From Terriglobus sp. RCC_193 (GTDB lineage Bacteria > Acidobacteriota > Terriglobia > Terriglobales > Acidobacteriaceae), in contig NZ_JBFUPK010000001.1 in NCBI RefSeq assembly GCF_041355105.1, forward strand, positions 1,426,001 through 1,490,000: a stretch of DNA of 64,000 bases. The letters run 5' to 3'. The notes below the pieces were generated by a model, which saw only the letters and a list, made by a program, of their open reading frames with translations, was not told the DNA's origin and made no database searches. Shown in pieces: positions 8,945-16,928 of the stretch. Both the position numbers and the translations under genes were made by a program. The stretch's first letter is position 1; each line of letters begins with the position of its first letter.

Positions 8945-9231
8945 TTCTCCCGTAGCAAAAAAGTCGGCAGCCCTGGGCCGAAGGAGGTCGGGGCAACCGC
9001 TTCTTTTCGCAGTCTACTCCGATACGATGCGCCACGAACGGCCAAATGGCAAGCAACGTGCTTACAAAGCTTCTTCGGGTCGTCTTCTGAGGCGAAAAAG
9101 TCAGATTCGGATGATCAGTTTGTTGGGATTTCCGGTCACGGAGGCCGTTATAGGGCCGGGGATCGCTTCTTCCAACAGCAGCCCGCTTTGACGAAAGCCT
9201 TTAACTGGCCAGGGTTCCTTTGTAGCGGAAC

Positions 9232-10050
9232 TTAGAGACGGAAGCTTTCGCCCAGGTAGACACGCTTCACTTCCGCGTCGCGGCCCAGTTCGCCGGGCGT
9301 TCCGTGGCGGAAGATGCGGCCTTCCGCAATGATGTAGGCACGATCTGTGACGCTGAGTGTTTCGCGGACGTTATGGTCGGTGATGAGTACACCGATGCCG
9401 CTCTTCTTCAAGTTGAAGATGATCTGCTGGAGGTCGAGCACGGCGATGGGGTCGATGCCGCTGAAAGGTTCGTCCAGCAGGATGAAGCTGGGATCAATGC
9501 AGAGACAACGTGCAATCTCAACACGGCGGCGTTCGCCACCGGAGAGCGCATAGCCCTGTGTGCGGCGCACATGGCCCAGATTCAACTGTTCGATGAGCTG
9601 CGCGGTGCGGTTGCGACGCTGTTCCCAACTGAGGCGCTGCGTTTCCAGGATGGCGAGGATGTTCTCTTCCACTGTGAGCTTGCGGAAGACGCTGGGCTCC
9701 TGCGGCAGATAGCTGATGCCAAAGTTACGCGCGCGAAGATACATGGGTGTGCGGGTGATGTCTTCTTCCGCAACGGTGACGCGACCGGAGTCCGGGCGCA
9801 CAAGGCCCACGATCATGTAAAAGCTGGTGGTCTTGCCAGCGCCATTGGGGCCGAGGAGGCCGACGACTTCGCCCTGAGTGATGCTGATGCTGACGCCGCG
9901 AACGACTTCACGACCGCCATAGCTCTTGGCAATGCCGTCCGTGGAAAGCGTGTGCCGCGTCTGCGCCGCGCTGGATTCAAAAAGTTCCAAGCCAGATGAC
10001 GAAGACTCGCCCCGTCCCTCCATCTCCAATGTACCCGCAGCCGTTGTCAT
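9232..10050 (-). CDS. lptB: LPS export ABC transporter ATP-binding protein
   Basis: ATPase that powers lipopolysaccharide extraction and transport with LptFG. Walker A is GPNGAGKTT (about 67-75), the signature is [13 protein letters not shown], Walker B is [13 protein letters not shown], and the H-loop is LITDHNVRE. At 272 residues it carries about 30 extra N-terminal residues compared with the E. coli protein. It lies downstream of the LptC/LptA-like gene (53-base gap) and upstream of rpoN, the conserved order. LptF and LptG are not in the window. Confidence 0.93.
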   Translation of the reverse strand: MTTAAGTLEMEGRGESSSSGLELFESSAAQTRHTLSTDGIAKSYGGREVVRGVSISITQGEVVGLLGPNGAGKTTSFYMIVGLVRPDSGRVTVAEEDITRTPMYLRARNFGISYLPQEPSVFRKLTVEENILAILETQRLSWEQRRNRTAQLIEQLNLGHVRRTQGYALSGGERRRVEIARCLCIDPSFILLDEPFSGIDPIAVLDLQQIIFNLKKSGIGVLITDHNVRETLSVTDRAYIIAEGRIFRHGTPGELGRDAEVKRVYLGESFRL

Positions 10051-10103
10051 GCAACCTGTTAGACGCTATCTAAAAGACTGAGGACTCAGTATTTGAGTAC
10101 AAA

Positions 10104-12404
10104 CTATCGCTTCTGCGGGTTGGCTTCCACTTCCGTATGGACGCGATGTGTACCTGTGCCCTCGACCTCCACGTTGTTGTCCGCGCCATGCAGGATGAGC
10201 GTTGCGCCCGTGATGGTTCCCTTTTGAGTGTCGATGACCTTCGGCTGGCTTTGCGGCGTTCCGGTGAGAACGTAGCGCTCATCCGCAGAGGTGTAGACAA
10301 GGCGTTCGCCCTGGCCAGTGCGGCCCGGCTGCGCGATGTTGACCGCGCCGCTGGCCACGATCTGCTGCACGCTGCCCGAGAGAACGCCCGGAGTGCTGCC
10401 AGACAACGTGGCCACGGCCTGACGCGCGGTAAGCGAGGCACCTGAAGTATCCATGCGCACGCCGCCAGTCACATCGGCATGAGCGGGACGCGTGCCTTCC
10501 ACGGGCACGTAGAGCAGCGTAGTTCCGACGATGCGCACCACACCGCTGTTTTTTTGCTTGCCGGTGGCGGAAGCAGGCAGCAACAGATGGACCGTGCCTG
10601 TGGCGGCAGAACCGGAGGGGGCATGGGCCATCAGGCGGTTTGTGTTGCGATCCACTTCGATCACCGGCGCTTCCATCTGCGAAGAGGACGTCCACATGCG
10701 CGCGGCGTTAGCTCCGGCGAAGAACTTCGCCACGGAACCGGCGACGGTGGCATGTTCCGCCGTCACATGTACGGGGTCGGAGTCCTTCTGCGACTGATAG
10801 ACACCGCGGACGCTGCCGGTGGCGTCCGCATCGCCGTTTCCCTGTGTGAGCGTGATGCGGTCCGCGGCAATCTGCATGCCGTCGCCGGTGACGCTGGGCG
10901 CGCCGGTGAGCAGCAGCTTGCCGGTGGAGCCTTCAAAGTCGGCGTGCGAGGCCGTGGCATGTGTCTCAGACGCGGTCTTGCCGCTTTTCGCAGGCGATTT
11001 CGCCATGACGGTGACGTGTCCATCCTGCATGGCCGATTGCACGGTCGAGGCAGCTTTGGTTGCGCCGGGTGGCAGCAGTTTGATCTGCAGGGTGTCGCCC
11101 GTACTGGTGCGCGTGGTGCCTGCGCCGTCATCCTCATCCAGCCGCGTGGAGCCATTGCCGGTCAGCAGGGATACGTAATGCTTCCTGCCAGAGGCGGCCA
11201 TGATGGCGTGGAGCGTATCGCCAGAAATCACGGTCGTCTTGGCTGGCTTGCCTGTGGTGACGGAACGAAGCTGCGCGCGGCCGGTGGCGGTGGCGTCCTT
11301 CAGGATGGTGTGGCGGGTGGCGTCCTGCGCGAGTGCTGCTACGAGATTAGCTGCCGTCAGGTGATCCAGCGAGGTGGCCGAGTGGTGGTCGAACGTGACG
11401 CCACCGGTGAGTTCCGCCGTTGTTGCGTTGCCTAGCCCGTCGAAGTGCACCACCGCAGTCTGCCCGGAACCACTGCCGTCGGGATGAGACAAGATGACGC
11501 CACCGGACATGGTGGCCAGCGTGGGCTTGTTTTGCTCAGAGATTTTGGCGACAAGCTTCGGAGCCTGGGCGCGAATGCCGTCGCCGCTCTGCAGTGACGT
11601 GTGGCCGTCAGCGCGAATCTCGTCGATCCCACCGGATGGGCCGGCATCCAGAACCACCGTGTCTCCCTGCGCCTTCATCTCACCAGTACGCACGAAAGCC
11701 GTGTGCAGCGTGGCAAGACGCTGGTTACGATCCAGTTGCGCGGAGGCCGCCGTCAGATGCACTGGCTGGCGGTCCTGTGTGCCATCCATGATCACGGCGG
11801 AATGCAGATTCAGAAGGCCCGTGGCTGTGGTGTAATCGGCGCCCGTGGCTGTGCCGTGCAGATCGCCATACTCAATGTGCAGCGGCTGGTCTGTTGTGGC
11901 GATGCCCTGTTTTTGCATGAAAACCAGACCGCTGGTGGTTACGGCGATGCGTTTGGCACTGGGGTTTTGCTGCGCACTGGAAGGTGACGCCAGGTCGAGA
12001 TGCACTTCGCCCATCGCTTTCACAATGCCGTTGTTCTGGTCATATTCAAACTCCGCGCCGCGGATGCTGTCTGTTTCGTGCGAACCTTCCGGGCCGTAGA
12101 GGGTAATGGCAACGTCGTGAAGCGTGGTCTTGCCGTTCTGCCGCTGAATGGCCTTCGCTGCGTGCAGCGTGAACAGTGTGTGGCCCTTTACCGATTGCGA
12201 ATAGGTGAAGCCGTTGGCCTGCGATTTGATGTCGATGCCGAGTTTCGCAGGCAGGTCATGCAGGAACCTGCGCGCCTTCCAGCGGGCAATGCCGAGCAGT
12301 CCCACAAGGGCGGTCAACAGGACGATGACGCCGACAAGAAGCCAACGGCGAAGACGCGTCACCGAAATGCCGCCTGCCCTGCCCCGTCTGCTGCCCATTG
12401 CCAT
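10104..12404 (-). CDS. Long LptC/LptA (OstA)-like LPS transport protein
   Basis: 766 residues: one membrane anchor at about 19-41 (RRWLLVGVIVLLTALVGLLG), an LptC-like beta segment from about 60 to 200, then several hundred residues of repeated beta-strand motifs of the OstA/LptA type. These include the TVVLDAGPSGGIDEIRADG, GDTLHAIM and GDGMQIAADRITLT types of strand. LptC is normally about 190 residues and LptA about 185, so this single protein may provide both the LptC anchor and a long periplasmic bridge. Its place directly upstream of lptB supports that. Domain borders are estimated by eye. Confidence 0.8.
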   Translation of the reverse strand: MAMGSRRGRAGGISVTRLRRWLLVGVIVLLTALVGLLGIARWKARRFLHDLPAKLGIDIKSQANGFTYSQSVKGHTLFTLHAAKAIQRQNGKTTLHDVAITLYGPEGSHETDSIRGAEFEYDQNNGIVKAMGEVHLDLASPSSAQQNPSAKRIAVTTSGLVFMQKQGIATTDQPLHIEYGDLHGTATGADYTTATGLLNLHSAVIMDGTQDRQPVHLTAASAQLDRNQRLATLHTAFVRTGEMKAQGDTVVLDAGPSGGIDEIRADGHTSLQSGDGIRAQAPKLVAKISEQNKPTLATMSGGVILSHPDGSGSGQTAVVHFDGLGNATTAELTGGVTFDHHSATSLDHLTAANLVAALAQDATRHTILKDATATGRAQLRSVTTGKPAKTTVISGDTLHAIMAASGRKHYVSLLTGNGSTRLDEDDGAGTTRTSTGDTLQIKLLPPGATKAASTVQSAMQDGHVTVMAKSPAKSGKTASETHATASHADFEGSTGKLLLTGAPSVTGDGMQIAADRITLTQGNGDADATGSVRGVYQSQKDSDPVHVTAEHATVAGSVAKFFAGANAARMWTSSSQMEAPVIEVDRNTNRLMAHAPSGSAATGTVHLLLPASATGKQKNSGVVRIVGTTLLYVPVEGTRPAHADVTGGVRMDTSGASLTARQAVATLSGSTPGVLSGSVQQIVASGAVNIAQPGRTGQGERLVYTSADERYVLTGTPQSQPKVIDTQKGTITGATLILHGADNNVEVEGTGTHRVHTEVEANPQKR

Positions 12405-12491
12405 TGCTGACTATCTTCTCAGGGAACGGGGGTGCGTGTCCGTTTTCTACGTTATGAAACGCATTCCGTGCGGTAGCATCCAATATTGGTT

Positions 12492-13124
12492 ATGGCCGAT
12501 CAGCTTTATCTCAGCCTCTGGTTTCCCAACTTCCGCCTCGCTTCCCTGCCGGAGAAGCTCACCGCTGTCCTGGACCAGTTCGCGAAAGTGGCGAACAACC
12601 AGGGACGCATTGCCGTGGCGTCCGCCATCCCGCTGGGATGGAATGAGTCGCCCGTGTTTCAGCGCATCTTTGTGAACGATGACCGCTCCGAAGATTCGGA
12701 CGACTCGCTCGCAAAAAATGCCGTCGCCGAAGCCACCGAACAGCTTCATGACGACATGTCCTATGAGTTCGAAGCGAAGTGGCAGCTATGGCAGCCGGAA
12801 GAAGGCGCCGAAGGTTTCGACAGCACCTGGCGACTGGAACCGGCGACCGTAAAAGTCATCGGCTTTGGGCCGGAGTTTGACGACGCCAGCTACGAGCAGA
12901 ATGGCCACATCCGCGTGGACTTCGGACTCGACACGCCGTGGGTGCAGGACGAAAACGATCTGGATGAAGACGGGCAGAAGCGCCTGCAGCAGAATGTGGA
13001 GAAGCTGCTGGCGTTTGTCTTGTCGGTTGAGAAACACTGTGGGATTTCATCGCGGCTGCTTTGGACGGAGAGCGGTGAACCGCTGGCGGAAAAGCTGATC
13101 GCCCGGTTGCAGCGTGTGAACTGA
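12492..13124 (+). CDS. Conserved hypothetical acidobacterial protein
   Basis: A soluble, acidic protein of 210 residues that begins MADQLYLSLWFPNFRLASLP. It has no signal peptide, membrane helix or motif I recognise; Trp-rich middle strands (KWQLWQPEEG) and an all-alpha C-terminus are visible. Codon use is like the neighbours, and no long frame competes on this strand. It is divergent from the LptC-like gene and convergent with glyS. I chose the ATG at 12492 over the TTG two codons earlier. The function is unknown. Confidence 0.7.
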   Translation: MADQLYLSLWFPNFRLASLPEKLTAVLDQFAKVANNQGRIAVASAIPLGWNESPVFQRIFVNDDRSEDSDDSLAKNAVAEATEQLHDDMSYEFEAKWQLWQPEEGAEGFDSTWRLEPATVKVIGFGPEFDDASYEQNGHIRVDFGLDTPWVQDENDLDEDGQKRLQQNVEKLLAFVLSVEKHCGISSRLLWTESGEPLAEKLIARLQRVN

Positions 13125-13135
13125 AGTCTCTCGCT

Positions 13136-13281
13136 GTCATTCTGAGCACCGCGAAGAATCCCCGCATACTGACTCACCACAAAGCTAAACGCCTTCCAGC
13201 CTGTACATCTTCGGCTGGAAGGCGTTTAGCTTCTTAGGTGGCACAGAACTCGTCGGGATTCTTCGCTGCGCTCAGAATGAC
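13136..13281. repeat. Nested inverted-repeat element between convergent genes
   Basis: Outer arms 13136-13162 and 13255-13281 are 27 bp with three mismatches (core GTCATTCTGAGC, GCGAAGAATCCC). Inside sits a perfect 20-bp stem, 13182-13201 with 13213-13232 (AAGCTAAACGCCTTCCAGCC), around an 11-base loop. No T-run follows on either strand. The outer arms belong to the same family as the repeats at 5622 and 29286. It may be a non-autonomous mobile element or a bidirectional mRNA-end structure. Confidence 0.8.
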
Positions 13282-13289
13282 GGACGCTG

Positions 13290-13317
13290 TTCCCTGTTCC
13301 CTGTTCCCTGTTCCCTG
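13290..13317. repeat. Four perfect tandem copies of TTCCCTG
   Basis: Copies start at 13290, 13297, 13304 and 13311. They end five bases before the glyS stop codon region, next to the nested inverted repeat. The copy number probably varies by slippage. Confidence 0.9.
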
Positions 13318-13322
13318 TAAAG

Positions 13323-15449
13323 CTATCCCGCGATTACGATTTCCGAGAAGTCAGCGACCTTGCTGTAGTCCAGAAGAATACGCAGCAGCAGGCCCAGGCG
13401 TGCGGCGCGCTGTTGCGGTTCGGGTGCCATGACCATCACCTTGTCAAAGAACGCGTCCACGAAGGGACGAAGCTCTGCGATGGTTGCCAGGGCGAGCGTG
13501 TAGTCGCCGTCCTTGCGCAGACCTTCTACCCATGCGGCGCGGCGTCCGGCCTCTTCTGACAGACTGCGTTCCACGGGTTCGGTAAGGAACTCATGCTTTG
13601 AACCGGGTGAGAAGACTTCGCCCTTGGCCTTCGCCTGTTCAACGAGGTTCTTCATGCGTTTGAAGGCCGCAGCAATGGCCGCGAAATCCGCCCCGGTGCG
13701 TGCGGCGGAGACGGCATCGACGCGCTTCATGGCATCGCGCACATCGTCCGGATCCGTGGTCATAACGGCCTTCACCACGTCGTAGGCTCCGCCGCGAATA
13801 TCGCGCAGATACCATTCCAGACGCTCGCTGAGGAAGCCCTTCACGTTTGCGTTGAGTGCTTCGTTGTTATCCGTGGCAGCATCTGCGATTTCACTGAGTG
13901 TCAGCGGCAAATCGCTTTCGGCTAGGATCTTCACGATACCGTTGGCCGCGCGGCGCAGACCGAAGGGATCCTTCGATCCAGTGGGCTGCATCCCCAGACC
14001 AAACATACCGGCGATGGTGTCCACCTTATCCGCGATCGAAAGCAACTGGCCTTCGATGGTGGATGGGATGGCGTCTTCCATGCCTGCGGGCTGGTAGTGC
14101 TCGTAGATGGCGATGGCTGCGGCTTCATCCACGCCCTGCGCCCTGGCGTAAAGACCACCGATGATGCCCTGCAGTTCGGTGAATTCCTTCACCAGTTCGG
14201 TGGTGAGGTCGGCCTTGGCGAGCGTTGCGGCTGCGGTGAGCGCATCCAGCTTCAGGCTGACTCCCTGACCGCGTGTGCCGGGCTGCGTGTACATGCGTTC
14301 GCGCACGAACTGGCCCAGCGCGAGAACAAGTGCGCCGGTGCGCTCCATTTTTGCGTAGTACGAGCCAAGTTCCTTCTGGAAGGTGACGTTCTTCAGCAGT
14401 TCCACGCGCTCCAGCAGTGAGACGCGCTGATCGAACTCGTAGAAGAAACGCGCGTCGTTGAAGCGGGCGCGCAGAACGCGCTCGTTACCGTGACGGATGA
14501 TCTCAACGCCAGCACCCGCAGGCTCTGTGTTGAGTACGGCGAGGAAGTATGGCTGCAGTTTGTGCTCGCCGTTTTCCAGCGCGAAGTAGTTCTGGTGATC
14601 GCGCATAACGGTCACGAGGACTTCTTCCGGCAGAGGAAGGAACTCATCCTCAAACTTGCCGAGGAGGACACTTGGCCATTCGGTGAGATGCGTTACCTTG
14701 TCGACCAGCGGATGGTCTTCGCGCCAGCGTGCGCCTTCGACGGTGCGCGTGGCTTTGTCCAGGTCTTTGCGGATGCGTTCACGGCGATGCTCCACGTTGA
14801 CCATGACCTTCGCCTGGTACAGCTTGTCTGCATATTCCGCGGGTGCGGCGATGGTGATGGGCTCGTAGCCGTGCAGAACGCGGTGGCCGTAGGTGACATT
14901 CGATGCCGTGACACCCGCCCATTCGACGGGAAGGACTTCGCTGTCGAGGAGAGCGAGCATCCACTTGATGGGACGTACGAAACGCTCTGGCAGGAACGGT
15001 CGCCAGCGCATGTTCTTGGCCCAGTACATGGCGGCGATTTCCTTTGGCAGTTCCGCTAGAACAACCTCAGAGAACGACTTGCCTTCGCGCTTTGCGGTGG
15101 CAGCAAGGTACTCGCCCCTGGCGTTGGTGATGGTGCGAAGCTGATCGACGGGAATGCCCGCCTTCTCCGCGAAGGCTTCGGCAGCCTTGGTAGGCTTACC
15201 GTCTTTGTAGGCAGCCTTCACGGGTGGTCCAACAAGTTCTTCCTCGGCATCGCTCTGCTGCGCGATGACACCCTTTACCCACACGGCCAGACGACGCGGC
15301 GTGGAGTAGCTTTCCACGGAAAAGCCTTCTTCTACCAGACGCTCACGCGTGAGCAGGTCGCTGACACGCTTGGTCAGTTCCGCTTCAGCTCCCGGCAACA
15401 TGCGTGCGGGAACTTCTTCCAATCCAATTTCAAACAGAAACTCTGCCAC
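13323..15449 (-). CDS. glyS: Glycyl-tRNA synthetase beta subunit
   Basis: Partner of GlyQ in the alpha2-beta2 enzyme that charges tRNA-Gly. About 708 residues. The start AEFLFEIGLEEVPARMLPG is diagnostic, followed by RRLAVWVKGV and MRWRPFLPERFVRPIKWMLAL. HD-like and anticodon-binding parts lie near the end. The GTG at 15447-15449 overlaps the glyQ stop by one base (TAGTG), indicating coupling. A longer upstream frame inside glyQ is rejected because it lacks homology to the family start. Confidence 0.95.
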   Translation of the reverse strand: MAEFLFEIGLEEVPARMLPGAEAELTKRVSDLLTRERLVEEGFSVESYSTPRRLAVWVKGVIAQQSDAEEELVGPPVKAAYKDGKPTKAAEAFAEKAGIPVDQLRTITNARGEYLAATAKREGKSFSEVVLAELPKEIAAMYWAKNMRWRPFLPERFVRPIKWMLALLDSEVLPVEWAGVTASNVTYGHRVLHGYEPITIAAPAEYADKLYQAKVMVNVEHRRERIRKDLDKATRTVEGARWREDHPLVDKVTHLTEWPSVLLGKFEDEFLPLPEEVLVTVMRDHQNYFALENGEHKLQPYFLAVLNTEPAGAGVEIIRHGNERVLRARFNDARFFYEFDQRVSLLERVELLKNVTFQKELGSYYAKMERTGALVLALGQFVRERMYTQPGTRGQGVSLKLDALTAAATLAKADLTTELVKEFTELQGIIGGLYARAQGVDEAAAIAIYEHYQPAGMEDAIPSTIEGQLLSIADKVDTIAGMFGLGMQPTGSKDPFGLRRAANGIVKILAESDLPLTLSEIADAATDNNEALNANVKGFLSERLEWYLRDIRGGAYDVVKAVMTTDPDDVRDAMKRVDAVSAARTGADFAAIAAAFKRMKNLVEQAKAKGEVFSPGSKHEFLTEPVERSLSEEAGRRAAWVEGLRKDGDYTLALATIAELRPFVDAFFDKVMVMAPEPQQRAARLGLLLRILLDYSKVADFSEIVIAG

Positions 15450-16435
15450 TATGCACCAGCCTTTTCTTTCAAGGCAGCAAGGCGTTCCACCTGCTCCGCG
15501 TAGATCTTCGCCACCCCCACGATCAGCGTGCGGATGCGCGCCATTACACCCACGCGCTCCGTTACGGAGATGGCTCCGCGCGCGTCCAGCAGGTTGAACA
15601 ACTGCGAACACTTCAATGCCAGTTCATACGCGCCCAGCACGGGGAAACGCTTGACCGTTACCTCATCCGCATCTTCCGGCAGCGCTTTTGCGGCTGCAAG
15701 AAGGCCAAGGCATTCCGCCTCGTAGTTTTCAAGGTGCAGCCACAGCTTTGCCACATCTGCGTGATCGAAGGCGAATGCAGAAAGCTGTTGTTCTTCGTAG
15801 AGGCGGATGTCGCCATAAGTGGTGATCTTGCCGGTGTCCGGCTCCTTCGCCCACTCAATGTCGTAAATGGATTCCTTGTCCTGCAGGAACTGCGTCAGGC
15901 GCTCCATGCCGTAGGTGATCTCACCACTGATGGGGTCCAGGTCCATGCCGCCGCACTGCTGGAAGTAGGTGAACTGTGTGATCTCCTGGCCGTCCATCAT
16001 GACCTGCCAGCCAACGCCCCAGGCGCCGCCCACGGGCCATTCCCAGTTATCTTCTTCGAACTTGATGTCGTGCTCGGCCAGCACAATGCCGATGGCTTCC
16101 AGGCTCTTGAGGTACAGCTCCTGGATGTTTGCCGGTGGCGGTTTCAGGATGACCTGAAACTGCGTGTGCTTGTACAGGCGATTGGGGTTGTCGCCGTAAC
16201 GACCGTCTGCCGGGCGACGCGAGGGCTGCGCGTAGGCGATGCGGACAGGTGTTGGCCCCAGAACGCGCAGGAAGGTATCCGGCGACATGGTGCCAGCGCC
16301 CATCTCCGTGTCATACGGCTGCTGGAGGACACAGCCCTGCTCTGCCCAGAAGCGCTGCAGGGCAAACAATGTTTCCTGAAAAGTCATCACGCTACGGCGC
16401 GGCGCGGACGCGGCTGTTTCTGCTACGGCAGACAT
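15449..16435 (-). CDS. glyQ: Glycyl-tRNA synthetase alpha subunit
   Basis: Catalytic class II subunit binding glycine and ATP. The 328 residues include TFQETLFALQRFWAEQGCVL, the class II motif region RYGDNPNRLYKHTQFQVILK, and WEWPVGGAWGVGWQVMMDG. All are typical of the bacterial alpha subunit (about 290-300 residues). The N-terminal 16 residues may be an over-extension: Met17 (16387) starts the conserved part. It forms an operon with glyS. Confidence 0.96.
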   Translation of the reverse strand: MSAVAETAASAPRRSVMTFQETLFALQRFWAEQGCVLQQPYDTEMGAGTMSPDTFLRVLGPTPVRIAYAQPSRRPADGRYGDNPNRLYKHTQFQVILKPPPANIQELYLKSLEAIGIVLAEHDIKFEEDNWEWPVGGAWGVGWQVMMDGQEITQFTYFQQCGGMDLDPISGEITYGMERLTQFLQDKESIYDIEWAKEPDTGKITTYGDIRLYEEQQLSAFAFDHADVAKLWLHLENYEAECLGLLAAAKALPEDADEVTVKRFPVLGAYELALKCSQLFNLLDARGAISVTERVGVMARIRTLIVGVAKIYAEQVERLAALKEKAGA

Positions 16436-16499
16436 GTGTGGGTGCGTACTCCTTGATGCGTTCCCGTAAGTTTATCGCGAGAAGCGCAGGAAGCCCCGA

Positions 16500-16748
16500 T
16501 CAGATATGAATGGCCCAGCCGAGTTCCGCGAGTTCGCGCTCAATCTCAAGCAGGGCGGCTTCCAGGGCGGAACGGCGATGCGGGCTGGAGGTGCGCTCGC
16601 TCAGGACGCGTTCGCGCTGTAGCTCAAGCTCCTGCAAACGACGCTTCTTCTCGCGGTCTGTGCGCTGCTGTTCTGCTGCAGTCACCAGCTTTGCCGCTGG
16701 CGTTGGTTCTGGTGCGTCCACGTCTTCTTTCCCCCATCCACGAGCCAT
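16500..16748 (-). CDS. Small coiled-coil protein, unknown function
   Basis: 82 residues, highly charged. The middle two-thirds (AAEQQRTDREKKRRLQELEL) is a continuous amphipathic helix with heptad-like spacing and no signal or membrane segment. It lies 64 bases upstream of glyQ on the same strand and is divergent from the RND pump. I do not recognise a family. Charge pattern and codon use favour a real gene. Confidence 0.55.
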   Translation of the reverse strand: MARGWGKEDVDAPEPTPAAKLVTAAEQQRTDREKKRRLQELELQRERVLSERTSSPHRRSALEAALLEIERELAELGWAIHI

Positions 16749-16928
16749 AGAAGTATTCTATGCCCCTTATTGCCAATGTCGTAAAACGACTTGAATCATC
16801 CATGCCTTCTAAAACGTCAACAGGTCACACGGAAAGTATCCCTTTGTCGCTGCAATTTGGCACAATGAAAGTCTGCGGACTTCTCCGCAAACTGCTAACG
16901 CACCTTTTTCCTTTTCGGAGCTGTCCAG

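Noticed and set aside
7733-9235. 500-codon rightward frame antisense to rpoN
   Set aside because: High-GC antisense shadow; rpoN carries its full domain order and RpoN box.
10479-11435. Rightward frame antisense to the LptC-like gene
   Set aside because: Low-complexity Gly/Arg-rich translation, no start signal, opposite to a clear gene.
13290-13317. Possible CRISPR-like array
   Set aside because: A 7-bp tandem repeat without spacers; no cas genes in the window.
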